This document shows, in pieces, positions 47,247-57,414 of a stretch of DNA of 64,000 bases. The stretch comes from DAITBA01 sp036824005 (lineage in GTDB: Bacteria > Pseudomonadota > Gammaproteobacteria > Burkholderiales > Rhodocyclaceae). The first letter of the stretch is position 1. Every line of letters starts with the position of its first letter. The position numbers and the translations under genes were made by a program. Under the pieces are notes generated by a model. The model was not told where the DNA came from and did no database searches. It saw nothing but the letters and a program-made list of their open reading frames with translations. The stretch covers positions 7,360 to 71,359 of the forward strand of contig DAITBA010000021.1 of assembly GCA_036824005.1 (NCBI GenBank), in the 5' to 3' direction.

Positions 47247-49571
47247 ATGGACATCAGGGAGAAAGTGGAGCGGCTGGCGGGCCGCATGCATGAGGTGCCC
47301 CAGTATCCCTCCCAGGGCGCCGTGCTGTTCGTCGATCTGGAACGGGGGCAAACCCGCCGCAAGTACCTCGGGAAGGAGGTACTGCGCAGCTTCCTCGGCG
47401 GCCGCGGCGCCAACATGTACCTGCTCTACAACCTGCTGCAGGAGGAACGGGACGCCCTCGACCCGGAAGTGCCGCTGATATTCGGCAGCGGCGTACTCAC
47501 CAGCGAGATGCCATCGGCCACGCGCGGCAATTTCACCAGCAGATCGCCGGACAGCTATGCCATCCTCGACGCCAACGCTGGCGACTACTTTCCCTCCTTC
47601 GTCAAGCGCCATGGCTACGACCACATCGTGCTCTACGGCCGCGCCCCGCGCTGGACGCTGCTCAAGATCGCGCGCGATCAAGTAGAGTTCCTCGATGGCG
47701 CGCCCTACGTCGGCCTGGACAACCTGGACATGGCCACCGCCGTGGAGCGCGACTTCGGGTGCACCGAGCGCAAGGACATGGCCATGGCGCGCATCACCAG
47801 CGCTGGCGAGAACCAGGTGCTGTGCAGCGGCATCATGGGCGGCATCAAGTCCATCTGGGCGCGCGGCGGCGCCGGCGCCAAGATGGGCTCCATGAAGCTC
47901 AAGGCCATCGTCATCCTGGGCAAACCACAGGAAACCGAATATCACAAGCAGCTCAAGGCCCACAACAAGATCGTCGGCAAAAAGATCACCTCCACCAGCG
48001 TCATCAAGAACGCCCTGAAGATGGTGGGCACCCCCTTCCTATACAAGCCGAGCCGCGTGCTCGGCGCCATGGGCACGCTCAACAACCAGCAGACCACCTG
48101 GCACGAGTCCCTCGACGCCGATAACTTCGACCCCTATCGGCCGGGCATGGACGGCTGTTTCAAGTGCCCGGTGCACTGCCGCAACCAGAACGACATGACG
48201 CCCGAGGGCAAGGGCGGCTGGGGCTCGAGCGCGCTGAAGGGACTCAAGGGCAACGCCAGCTACGACAAGGCCCAGGCCGATGTCGAGCACCTCAAGCACA
48301 AGACCTACAAGGGCGTCCGTGGCGACGGCCGGTTCGACAAGTACGACAAGGGTGACGGCCCCGAGTACGTCACCGTGGGCAAGTTCGGGCCGCTGATCGG
48401 CATCAAGGAACCCGAGCAGGTTCTGCGCCTGAACAACATCCTGAACGATCTCGGGCTGGACTCCGCCTCCACCGGCAGCGCCATTGCCTGGGCCATGGAA
48501 CTGTGGCAGCGCGGCATCATCACCGCCGAGCACACCGGTGGGCTGGAACTCACCTGGGGCAACTACCCTGTGATCGAAAAGCTGTTGTTCATGACCGCGA
48601 GGCGCGAAGGCTTCGGCGATACCATCGCCGACTCGGCGCGCGCAGTGGAGCGCGGCAAGTATCCCCAGGAAGCGCTGAACTATCGTATGGCCGTGAAGGG
48701 GTTGTTCCAGTCCGACCCGCACGACGCGCGCATCCTGAAAGCGTTCGCCCTGGGCCTGTCAGTGGCCACCCGCGGCATGGATCATCTGCGCAACCGCGTG
48801 ACGCTGGAGATCAACGCCCGCATCAACGACGATCCGGCGTTCAAGAGCGCGCTCTACGGCGGCACGGTGGCGGCCCAGCCGAACAGCTACGACGGCAAGG
48901 AAGTCGCCGTGCGCCGGTGCGAGAACACCTTCGCCGCCGGCGATTCCGTCGGCATGTGCCGCTTCAACACCAAGCTGTTCAACTCGCCGACGCTGCCCGA
49001 CTGCGAGGACTTCGCCATCGAACTCAGCACGCTCACCGGCGAAGCCTTCACCGCGGCTGACCTGGACGAAGCCGGCCGCAACATCACCGGCCTGGAGCGC
49101 TTGCTCAATTTCCGCCTCGGTCTACGTGCCCGGGACGACACGCTGCCCAAGCGCTGGTTCGAAGAGGCGATCACCGTCGGTCCGTTCAAGGGCGAGAAGG
49201 TCGATCGCGCCCAGTTCGAATCCTTGCGATCACGCTTCTATGAGTTTACCGGTCTGAACGCCGAGGGTACGCCTGCGGCGCCCTGGCACGAGAAGCTTGC
49301 GCGTACCGTCACCGGTTTCGCGGTCCATGTGGAACTGCCCAAGCCGCTGCCCGGCGCGCCCGAGAAGGAGCTGATTATCGATGAGCCCGTCACCAGCGTG
49401 ACCGAGTTGCGCCAAGCGCTGAAGCGCCGGCTGCCGGAAGCAGCCACGGATCTCGACGATGCCTCGCTCAACATCGCCGTGAACGGACACATGCTCCTCG
49501 CCGGGGAGAAGGCTGCGCTGCTACACGACGGCGACCGGGTGGCGCTCGTGCCGATCATCGCGGGTGGGTAG
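47247..49571 (+). CDS. aor: Tungsten-dependent aldehyde:ferredoxin oxidoreductase with C-terminal MoaD-like domain
   Basis: 774 residues from ATG 47247, which has GGGGAAG 5 nt upstream; ATG 47235 has no ribosome site. The AOR body begins near residue 25 (GAVLFVDLERGQTRRKYLGK) with LRSFLGGRGANMYLLYNLL and the tungstopterin-binding segment IWARGGAGAKMGSMKLKAIV. The [4Fe-4S] ligands are Cys304, Cys307, Cys311 (CFKCPVHC) and Cys571 (VGMCRFN). After about residue 686 comes an extra 88-residue ubiquitin-like domain (VTSVTELRQALKRRL ... GDRVALVPIIAGG) ending exactly in Gly-Gly like MoaD/ThiS. AOR oxidises aldehydes such as phenylacetaldehyde to acids, reducing ferredoxin. The AorA and AorC partners of Aromatoleum-type AOR are not adjacent. 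Confidence 0.88.
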   Translation: MDIREKVERLAGRMHEVPQYPSQGAVLFVDLERGQTRRKYLGKEVLRSFLGGRGANMYLLYNLLQEERDALDPEVPLIFGSGVLTSEMPSATRGNFTSRSPDSYAILDANAGDYFPSFVKRHGYDHIVLYGRAPRWTLLKIARDQVEFLDGAPYVGLDNLDMATAVERDFGCTERKDMAMARITSAGENQVLCSGIMGGIKSIWARGGAGAKMGSMKLKAIVILGKPQETEYHKQLKAHNKIVGKKITSTSVIKNALKMVGTPFLYKPSRVLGAMGTLNNQQTTWHESLDADNFDPYRPGMDGCFKCPVHCRNQNDMTPEGKGGWGSSALKGLKGNASYDKAQADVEHLKHKTYKGVRGDGRFDKYDKGDGPEYVTVGKFGPLIGIKEPEQVLRLNNILNDLGLDSASTGSAIAWAMELWQRGIITAEHTGGLELTWGNYPVIEKLLFMTARREGFGDTIADSARAVERGKYPQEALNYRMAVKGLFQSDPHDARILKAFALGLSVATRGMDHLRNRVTLEINARINDDPAFKSALYGGTVAAQPNSYDGKEVAVRRCENTFAAGDSVGMCRFNTKLFNSPTLPDCEDFAIELSTLTGEAFTAADLDEAGRNITGLERLLNFRLGLRARDDTLPKRWFEEAITVGPFKGEKVDRAQFESLRSRFYEFTGLNAEGTPAAPWHEKLARTVTGFAVHVELPKPLPGAPEKELIIDEPVTSVTELRQALKRRLPEAATDLDDASLNIAVNGHMLLAGEKAALLHDGDRVALVPIIAGG

Positions 49572-49615
49572 TCAGACCACGCACGCCTCTCGGCGCGATC
49601 AGAGAACTTCCAGCG

Positions 49616-50230
49616 TTAGTAGTTCTCGTAGAGGACAACTGCGGGATTGTTCATTGCGTCGCGGTGCAAGACGGCCGTTTGCCGCAGAAAACCGGTTGCG
49701 TCCAACATCGGTTTGCAGACCGTGTTGTAATAGACGAGTTTGATCCTTCTGGGCTTGCGCAGCAGGCCTTCCTTGATATTGGCCACGACCGCCTCGAAGG
49801 TCTTCTCCCCGAAAGGGTGGAAGAAGTAGAAGACCGTGCCGAGCGAGGAGTCGAACTCCACCGCGTTGCCCCGTACTACCTCCAAGTCCGGCGTCTTCCT
49901 GTGTCTGAGCGACCGCGCGTTCTCCTCCGCGATCGAGGCCCATTCCTCGGATATTTCCACGCCGATGACCTTGCGCAAGAGTGCTCGGGCGGCAAAAAAA
50001 CAGATGGCTCGCCCCTTGCCGCAACCATAGTCGATCAGCACATCGTCGGACGAAAGAGGAATTCCCGGCAGCAATCTTTCCAGGATGCGATATGCCGTCG
50101 GATTGCACTCGGCATTGTCATTGAACAACGACGGCACACCGCTCGGGTGAACACCGCCAGTGCGGATGCCGAGCCTGACATCCCATAGTGAGTCGTATAA
50201 CCGATATGCGATCGGACGCAAAGCGTTCAT
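49616..50230 (-). CDS. Class I SAM-dependent methyltransferase
   Basis: 204 residues. The SAM-binding motif I is VLIDYGCGKGRAICFFA near 64, motif II VIGVEISEEWASIAEENA, and motif IV near TVFYFFHPFG. It resembles small methyltransferases in surface-polysaccharide clusters. It follows two such genes on the same strand and converges with the AOR gene. Substrate is unknown. Confidence 0.75.
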   Translation of the reverse strand: MNALRPIAYRLYDSLWDVRLGIRTGGVHPSGVPSLFNDNAECNPTAYRILERLLPGIPLSSDDVLIDYGCGKGRAICFFAARALLRKVIGVEISEEWASIAEENARSLRHRKTPDLEVVRGNAVEFDSSLGTVFYFFHPFGEKTFEAVVANIKEGLLRKPRRIKLVYYNTVCKPMLDATGFLRQTAVLHRDAMNNPAVVLYENY

Positions 50231-50270
50231 TGAATCCCCTGATCGGAAATGCCGGATACCGGCGAAAGCG

Positions 50271-51341
50271 TCACCGGAAGGCGAGCCAGGATGTCGCGCG
50301 ATAAAGCAGCCGCGCAGGACCGCGGGCTATGCTACGAAGCGGCGTCTTCTTCAAGCGCTCCCGCGCTACCCACCAGCCCGCGCGCACGCGCCGGGCAAGT
50401 GGCCGCAGGTCCACGCTACCGACTGCCACAGGAATCGATCCCGACATGGATCGTGCCTTGTAGTCCTCGGCCCCCCGACCCAGATCGATGCGGCGGATGC
50501 CATGCGCCTGTGCCGCTCTCGCCAGTTCGGCAAGCATAAGGCGCCCCGGCGAATACTGGCCGAAACGCGTATCGTAGCTCGGAAACCACCAATGCAGCAC
50601 GCCATGCGACAGCATCCCCATGTGCGCCGCAACGATCTCATCGCCGGCATAGAGCACCGACAACGCCCCGGCGAATGACTCGCTCTGATGGGCAAGGATT
50701 CGCTCGACAACTTCGGCCGTCCAGCGATGGGCAAACACGTCGGTGACACGCGTACGCCGGTACTGGGCCGACTTCCACTCGATCAAGCGTTTCAACACCG
50801 CAGCGTCCGTGCTGCGCACCTCCAGCCTGACGGGCCCCACTTCGCGCTGTAACTTACGGCCCTTGCGCAGCGTAGCATTCAGCTCATCGACACCGGATTT
50901 GCGCAGCGTTGCTCGGTAAGCTTCGAACCCGTCGGATAGCTCCAGATAGGGGGAAGCATCGGTGAAGCGATGGAAGCCACGAAACTGTTCCTGTGCGGCA
51001 AGCAGGTGGTCGAAGTCCCAGACCGACAGGCCGCAGCCGCGAACCATGCTTTCAGCATCCCATGCTGCGCCACGGGCGGCGATCACCCCTTGATAGTCGG
51101 ACAGTTTTCCTCCGACTGGCCGCCCTGCCCGTCCGCTGCGCTGGAACGGAAAGAATGCGACAGGTGAATCAGGATCGCCGATCACCGCCACTTCAACGTC
51201 GGGCCGCACGGCGGCCACAGCCAACGTAAACTCGGGACGGAAGAATGGGCTCTCCAGCATCGGTTCCGCCTGCTGGATACTGGACCAGGCTTCGAGATGC
51301 TCCGCCCGGAGCTGCTTAGGTTTGAACAAAGTGATATTCAT
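50271..51341 (-). CDS. FemAB/CelD-like GNAT acetyltransferase
   Basis: 356 residues. The C-terminal GNAT domain (residues about 170-310) has LKRLIEWKSAQYRRTRV, FAGALSVLYAGDEIVAAHMG, HWWFPSYDTRFGQYSPGRLM and RRIDLGRGAEDYKARSM, typical of the CelD/BcsL acetyltransferase group of exopolysaccharide clusters. It probably acylates a polysaccharide or sugar precursor. The start ATG 51341 lies 83 bp after the deacetylase stop. Confidence 0.8.
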   Translation of the reverse strand: MNITLFKPKQLRAEHLEAWSSIQQAEPMLESPFFRPEFTLAVAAVRPDVEVAVIGDPDSPVAFFPFQRSGRAGRPVGGKLSDYQGVIAARGAAWDAESMVRGCGLSVWDFDHLLAAQEQFRGFHRFTDASPYLELSDGFEAYRATLRKSGVDELNATLRKGRKLQREVGPVRLEVRSTDAAVLKRLIEWKSAQYRRTRVTDVFAHRWTAEVVERILAHQSESFAGALSVLYAGDEIVAAHMGMLSHGVLHWWFPSYDTRFGQYSPGRLMLAELARAAQAHGIRRIDLGRGAEDYKARSMSGSIPVAVGSVDLRPLARRVRAGWWVARERLKKTPLRSIARGPARLLYRATSWLAFR

Positions 51342-51400
51342 CGTGTCGGGGCAGTGTCTTGGCGTTGTTATGGGCAGGTCACGACGAATTGTCGTTTCGA

Positions 51401-51425
51401 GAGCTTAGGCGTGACGCTTAAGCTC
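51401..51425. terminator. Hairpin at the end of the polysaccharide deacetylase gene
   Basis: GAGCTTA (51401-51407) and TAAGCTC (51419-51425) form a 7-bp stem with further inner pairing, overlapping the deacetylase stop. There is no T-run on the minus strand, so its role as a terminator is uncertain. Confidence 0.3.
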
Positions 51426-52209
51426 AAGCGTGGCACTTATGGCGCATTAGTCTGACCGTGGTAAGCACGTCGCGCACGACGGCCTTCGTTCCCGCAAACA
51501 GGGAAGTGCCGAACATTACCTTGTGCTTGAAACTCCGAACGGACTCGTTACCGAGAATCGTCGCACGACGCAATGCAAAGCGATCGGTATCTGGCAGATT
51601 CCGTCCCGCGATCGTCGAGCATGCCGCGCGATAACCGGTCACTTCCACGGCATCCCTCGCCAGTCGATTGAAACTGCCGTAGGGATAGGCGAAATGCACA
51701 ACCTCTTTGGACAGGATATCCTCCAGTCGTGCTTTGCTGTCTTGCACCTCGCCCAGTATTTCGTGGGCCGACGCCGTGCCGAGTCTCCGGTGGGTAGTCG
51801 TATGGCTGCCGATATCGAAGCCGACGCGATCCAGCTCAGCAACCTGAGATCGGCTCAACATCGGGCGACGCGGCCAACCCTCGAGAATCAGCCAGTCATT
51901 GTCCTTGTCCAGCAAACCGGAGACCACAAACACCGAGGCGGAAAAACCGTAACGAGCCAGTATCGGTAGCGCGTTTTCATAGACGCACCGCATCCCGTCG
52001 TCGAACGTGATTACGACTGCTCTTTCCGGCCACGGCATGGTGCCGGCCATGCACTCAAGCAATTGCGCAAGCATAATGACGTCGAACCCACCCTCTTTCA
52101 AAAGCCTCATGTGTTCGTCGAACTTGGACGGGAAGCAGCAGAATGGTGCCTCGAGGGACGATCGCGGCTCGTCGATGATGTGGTAATTCAGAATAGTGCA
52201 GCGTGTCAT
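51424..52209 (-). CDS. Polysaccharide deacetylase (NodB-like)
   Basis: 261 residues from ATG 52209 (MTRCTILNYHIID). NodB motifs: the Asp pair in AVVITFDDGMR near 75, zinc His pair in FDIGSHTTTHRRLG, and the YPYGSFN motif near 180. It removes acetyl groups from a surface or exopolysaccharide. No signal peptide is evident. It leads a three-gene minus-strand unit with the GNAT and methyltransferase genes. Confidence 0.85.
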   Translation of the reverse strand: MTRCTILNYHIIDEPRSSLEAPFCCFPSKFDEHMRLLKEGGFDVIMLAQLLECMAGTMPWPERAVVITFDDGMRCVYENALPILARYGFSASVFVVSGLLDKDNDWLILEGWPRRPMLSRSQVAELDRVGFDIGSHTTTHRRLGTASAHEILGEVQDSKARLEDILSKEVVHFAYPYGSFNRLARDAVEVTGYRAACSTIAGRNLPDTDRFALRRATILGNESVRSFKHKVMFGTSLFAGTKAVVRDVLTTVRLMRHKCHA

Positions 52210-52663
52210 CTCGTTCGCTTTCTTCGACCAATCACGCAATCGTCCGAATCATCCGGGGCATCGACGTGCCCGGATGCAAGGTGTTGCGCGCACCCACCCG
52301 CTTTCTTGCCATGACGGTGCATGCGGTCACCCTGCTGGCGCCGCGCAACGGGTTGGGTTTCGGCAACGAGGGATGCGATTCACATACCTGAGCGCAAGGC
52401 GCTGCCGCCCGTCTCATGGGAATCCGCCAATTGAAACACCCCATGTGCATGGTACCGGCGCGGGTGCGCGAAGAAATCCGGCTCCGGCCGTACGGGATGG
52501 CCCTTATTGGCGTACTTTGCGCAGCGCCACCCCCTCCGGAGGCGACTAACCACCTGTTTTCCCGAGGAATTACCTTGGGATTGCGCGTTCGCCGAGGCGC
52601 AATCTACCAGCGGTGTAATCCGCCGGAAACGACTCGCAATCCCAAAGACGAAGGATGGTCGAT
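52210..52663. other. 454-bp intergenic region with an 11-bp inverted repeat
   Basis: No gene can be supported; short open frames lack family features. TTGGGATTGCG (52575-52585) and CGCAATCCCAA (52635-52645) are exact inverted copies around a 49-bp centre, itself holding ATTGCG/CGCAAT. The region should contain the deacetylase promoter and the end of the ligase unit. Confidence 0.5.
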
Positions 52664-54160
52664 TCAGAGACCCGCGTGCTTGTCGTGCAGCGCCTTGAGC
52701 CTGCCACGCTGCAGCTTGCCGGTGGCGGTGAGTGGAAGTGCGCCGAGCCAATGCACCCAGCGCGGGCGGCGGTACCTCGGAAGCTGTTCGATGCCGACCT
52801 GCAGGCGCTCAGCCGCCTCGCGTTCGCGCCCTGCCGCTGCAACAACCAGCAAGCTGATCGCCGTGAGACCGTCTTCGCCCGCCACGCCCACGGCACCGAT
52901 CTGTTCGATGACGTCGCCGCAGGCCTGAGTCAAAGCCTGTTCGATCCAGAGCGTGCTCACCCACTGGCCGGAGACCTTGAGCATATCGTCATTGCGCCCG
53001 GCGAATTCGAGGCGATCATCGCCATGGCGCAGGAAAACGTCGCCGGGGGAGTACCATCCGTCCGCGAAGCAGTCGGCCTGTTCCTTGGGGCGTCGCCAGT
53101 AACCCAGGGCCACCGTCGGTGCCCGCACCCAGATGCGTTGCGGCACGTCGGCTGCAATCCCTCCGGCATAGCGCACCTCGGTCAAGGGTGTGGGTCGCGC
53201 GAAACGCGTGTCGTCGTCGCAGTAGAGCATCAGGCACAACGTCTCCGAGGTTCCGTAACCGCTGATCGGCGCCTTGCCGGTTTGCGCCAGCCAGCCGGCG
53301 CGCACGCCCGGCGGCAACGCCTCGCCCGCCGAAACATAGCTGCGCACGTCCGCGCCCGCGAGAATTGCGCTCAGCCCGGGCTCCAGAAGCATCTTCTGGT
53401 ACAACGTCGGCACACTGAACAGGACCGTGGGTCGGTATCTCGAAACAATCTCCCGCACCCGCTGCGGCGTCGGCCACTCGCGGTCGAGAATCACCGTCGC
53501 GCCGCGGCGCAGTCCAGCCAGCAGGCCGTTGCCAAGCGCATAGGCGAAGAACAACTTGGAAGTGGCGTATAGACGGTCCTGGCTGGTCACGCCGAGAACG
53601 TGACAGGCGAAGGCATCACAGCCGTAGACAATGCGGTGGGCATGGACGACGCCCTTGGGTGTGCCAGTGGTGCCGGAGGTACCGATCCAAAGCGCCGGAT
53701 CGGTTTCGGCGCGATCGACCGCATCGATCGCCGACGCGCTCGCCAGCGCCGTCTGCCAGTCGACACCCTCGGCGGAAGGTCCCGAAATGACCAGCCGCGG
53801 TGGCTGCGGCAGCGTCGCCGCCATCGCGGCAATCTGCAGCGCCAGATCGGCCTCGCACCAGATGAAGGCGGGCTCGCTCTCGCGCACGATCGGCGCCAGA
53901 TCTGCCATGCCCAGCCGAGGATTCACGCCAATGGCGACCCCACCTGCCCAGATTGCGCCCAGATAGGCCTGCACCCACTCGATGCTGTCCGGCGCAAATA
54001 CAATGACGCGATCATCGACGCGCAGGCCGAAGTCGCGCCATGCTCCGGCGGCGCGAGCCACCGCAATCCTAAGCGCGCCATAGGTAAGCCGATCGTCGCC
54101 GCACTGAAGCGCTATGGCACCGTCGTCACCGGACGCAATCAGTGTCTGCGCTAGATTCAC
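52664..54160 (-). CDS. Benzoate-CoA-ligase-like AMP-forming acyl/aryl-CoA ligase
   Basis: 498 residues of the ANL superfamily. ATP loop IGTSGTTGTPKGVVHAH near 157, aromatic-acid region LFFAYALGNGLLAGLRRGA, SGYGTSETLC near 292, YSPGDV, hinge GRNDDMLKVSGQWVS and the catalytic Lys in LPLTATGKLQRG. The LGNGL segment and overall pattern match the benzoate-CoA ligase group (usually about 525 residues). It activates an aromatic acid to its CoA thioester. It follows padJ by 25 bp. Confidence 0.82.
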   Translation of the reverse strand: MNLAQTLIASGDDGAIALQCGDDRLTYGALRIAVARAAGAWRDFGLRVDDRVIVFAPDSIEWVQAYLGAIWAGGVAIGVNPRLGMADLAPIVRESEPAFIWCEADLALQIAAMAATLPQPPRLVISGPSAEGVDWQTALASASAIDAVDRAETDPALWIGTSGTTGTPKGVVHAHRIVYGCDAFACHVLGVTSQDRLYATSKLFFAYALGNGLLAGLRRGATVILDREWPTPQRVREIVSRYRPTVLFSVPTLYQKMLLEPGLSAILAGADVRSYVSAGEALPPGVRAGWLAQTGKAPISGYGTSETLCLMLYCDDDTRFARPTPLTEVRYAGGIAADVPQRIWVRAPTVALGYWRRPKEQADCFADGWYSPGDVFLRHGDDRLEFAGRNDDMLKVSGQWVSTLWIEQALTQACGDVIEQIGAVGVAGEDGLTAISLLVVAAAGREREAAERLQVGIEQLPRYRRPRWVHWLGALPLTATGKLQRGRLKALHDKHAGL

Positions 54161-54185
54161 CTGTGCGTCCTCACGCGCCGCGCTC

Positions 54186-55499
54186 CTACTTCGGCCGCTT
54201 GTCCACCACCCGCTTGGCCTTGCCGACCACGGTGCGCTCGACGCCGCCCTCGTCGAGCACGATCACCTCGGTGCTGACACCGATGTAGGACTTGATGTGA
54301 TGCTCCAGCTCGTGGGCGATGTTCGCCTTGCCCGCCTTGTCGAGCTTGCCGGACAGATCGGGGCGCAGTTCCACCTGCACGTCCAGCTTGTCCAGATAGC
54401 CGTCCTTGGACACGTGCAACTGATAGATGGAGTTCAACTGCGGCATCTTCAGGATCTGCTCCTCGATCTGGGACGGGAAGACGTTGACGCCGCGGATGAT
54501 GAGCATGTCATCGGAGCGGCCGGTGATCTTGGCCATGCGCCGCATGCTGCGCGCGGTGCCGGGCAGCAGCCGCGTCAGGTCGCGCGTGCGGTAGCGGATG
54601 ACCGGCATCGCCTCCTTGGTCAGCGAGGTGAACACCAGCTCGCCCAGCTCGCCGTCGGGCAGCGGTTCGCCGGTCTTCGGGTCGACGATCTCCGGATAGA
54701 AATGGTCTTCCCAGACGACGGGACCGTCCTTGGTCTCGACGCATTCGCAGGACACACCGGGGCCGATCACCTCCGACAGGCCGTAGATATCCACTGCCTG
54801 AATGTTCAGCCGCGCCTCGATCTCCTTGCGCATCGGCTCGGTCCATGGCTCGGCGCCGAGCAGCGCCATGCGCAGCGACGTCGCGCGCGGATCGATGCCC
54901 TGGCGTTCCATTTCCTCGGCGACCACCAGCAGATAGGACGGCGTCACCGTGATCACCGTCGGCTTGAAGTCCTGGATCAACTGCACCTGCCGTTCCGTCT
55001 GGCCGCCGCCCATCGGAATGACCGTGGCGCCCAGGCGCTCGGCGCCGTAGTGGGCGCCCAGGCCGCCGGTGAACAGGCCGTAGCCGTAGGAGACGAGCAC
55101 GATGTCATCGGCGCGCGCACCGGCGGCGTACAGGGATCGGGCCATGACGTCCGACCAAATGTCGATATCCCGCTGCGTGTAGCCGACCACCGTCGGCTTG
55201 CCGGTGGTGCCGCTTGACGCGTGCACGCGCACCACCTCGCGCATCGGCACCGCGAACATGCCGTAGGGATAGTTCTCGCGCAGGTCGGCCTTGGTGGTGA
55301 AGGGGAACTTGCGCAGGTCGGCCAGTTCCTTCAGGTCGTCGGGCTTGACGCCGGCGGCGTCGAACTTCTTGCGGTAATGGGGAACGTTGTCGTAGGCCTG
55401 CTTGAGCGACCAGCGCATGCGCTCCAGTTGCAGCGCTGCGATCTCCTGGCGGCTGGCGGTTTCGATGGCGTGCAGCCCGCCTTTGGCGTTGGCGTTCAT
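54186..55499 (-). CDS. padJ: Phenylacetate-CoA ligase
   Basis: 437 residues, the usual size. Family motifs: AYDNVPHYRKKFDAAGV near 36, the ATP loop VHASSGTTGKPTVVGYTQRD near 93, YGLSEVIGPGVSCEC near 240 and TGRSDDMLIIRGVNVFPSQI near 330. It activates phenylacetate to phenylacetyl-CoA, the substrate of PadBCD, with ATP cleaved to AMP. A strong ribosome site AGGAGGAG precedes ATG 55499. PaaK of the aerobic pathway is the close relative; context favours the anaerobic pathway. Confidence 0.93.
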   Translation of the reverse strand: MNANAKGGLHAIETASRQEIAALQLERMRWSLKQAYDNVPHYRKKFDAAGVKPDDLKELADLRKFPFTTKADLRENYPYGMFAVPMREVVRVHASSGTTGKPTVVGYTQRDIDIWSDVMARSLYAAGARADDIVLVSYGYGLFTGGLGAHYGAERLGATVIPMGGGQTERQVQLIQDFKPTVITVTPSYLLVVAEEMERQGIDPRATSLRMALLGAEPWTEPMRKEIEARLNIQAVDIYGLSEVIGPGVSCECVETKDGPVVWEDHFYPEIVDPKTGEPLPDGELGELVFTSLTKEAMPVIRYRTRDLTRLLPGTARSMRRMAKITGRSDDMLIIRGVNVFPSQIEEQILKMPQLNSIYQLHVSKDGYLDKLDVQVELRPDLSGKLDKAGKANIAHELEHHIKSYIGVSTEVIVLDEGGVERTVVGKAKRVVDKRPK

Positions 55500-55522
55500 C
55501 TTCTCCTCCTGTGGTGCGGTTT

Positions 55523-55532
55523 CTTGTAATGT
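55523..55532 (-). promoter_or_regulatory. ACATTACAAG motif upstream of padJ
   Basis: The minus-strand 10-mer ACATTACAAG occurs here and at 57017-57026 before gcdH, in the same orientation to the gene. Possible shared operator; no dyad is visible at this copy. Confidence 0.3.
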
Positions 55533-55647
55533 TTCTCGAAACTGCCGCGGGGCGCAAGCACCACGCTGCCGCCCCGCTGATGATTCCGCCGGATGTCGTG
55601 GTCCCCCTCCTACATCCTGATGACCCTCCGCCCGTCGCCCACGAGCC

Positions 55648-56838
<1,191 letters not shown>

Positions 56839-57171
56839 GGCTGCCTTTCGTCCGAGCAAATTGAAGCGTTCAACGATGCCCTGCCGCCGGGCCGCGCGCC
56901 GACGCCGCGCGCTTGTCGCGGGTGTGGCATCGGTCCGATCGGCTGCAGGGCACTTCCAGCGCATGAAGCGCCCGAGAAGGTTCGGTCATGCCCTGGGCGT
57001 GACATGCATTATACAACTTGTAATGTATTATAAAGCACATCAACGCCCAAAACACCAGCGTTTTGTCCACTGATTCAATCCCGGTTGGCGCCGCGACATC
57101 CCGTCGGAGTAGTGGATTTAATTTGCTGGTAGGGCCGGACTAGACTGAGTCAAACATTTCGGAGGCGGATC
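56839..57171. other. 333-bp divergent region gcdH/antitoxin
   Basis: No gene is seen. It holds the palindromic motif at 57012-57026 and an AT-rich stretch (57006-57040) that is the likely gcdH promoter. A GGAGGCGG-type ribosome site precedes the antitoxin at 57172. Confidence 0.55.
57012..57026. promoter_or_regulatory. Operator candidate upstream of gcdH
   Basis: TACAACTTGTA (57012-57022) is a perfect 11-bp palindrome. Overlapping it, CTTGTAATGT (57017-57026) is shared with the padJ upstream region. Confidence 0.4.
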
Positions 57172-57414
57172 ATGTCCAGCCTGACGATTAACATCTACGA
57201 AGCCAAGACTCAGCTTTCCAGATTGGTGGATCAGGCCGCTGCCGGAGAAGAGATCATCATCGCGCGGGGCGGCAAGCCGGTGGCGAGGCTTTCGCGGCTG
57301 ACAACCCCGGCGCGCACGATACGCTTCGGCGTCCTCAAGGGTCAGGTCATGGTGGCGGCGGATTTCGACGCGCCGTTGCCGGACGACGTCATTGCGGGCT
57401 TCGAGGGGCGCTGA
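57172..57414 (+). CDS. Phd/YefM-type antitoxin
   Basis: 80 residues. The N-terminal DNA-binding fold INIYEAKTQLSRLVDQAAAG followed by EEIIIARGGKPVARL is typical of Phd/YefM antitoxins paired with PIN toxins. The stop overlaps the toxin ATG (TGATG at 57412). It should neutralise the toxin and autoregulate the operon. Confidence 0.88.
   Translation: MSSLTINIYEAKTQLSRLVDQAAAGEEIIIARGGKPVARLSRLTTPARTIRFGVLKGQVMVAADFDAPLPDDVIAGFEGR

Noticed and set aside
52380..52751. 123-codon minus-strand frame overlapping the end of the CoA ligase gene
   Set aside because: Overlaps the ligase coding region in another frame and has no family features.
52664..54160. Calling this ligase a definite benzoate-CoA ligase (bclA)
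   Set aside because: It is shorter than characterised benzoate-CoA ligases and substrate residues cannot be judged without an alignment, so only family-level assignment is given.
57150..57162. Fourth MarR-type operator (TCAAACATTTCGG) before the antitoxin gene
   Set aside because: Only 8 of 10 arm bases match, it overlaps the antitoxin ribosome site, and no -10 box lies 17 bp from the TTGAC on the minus strand.
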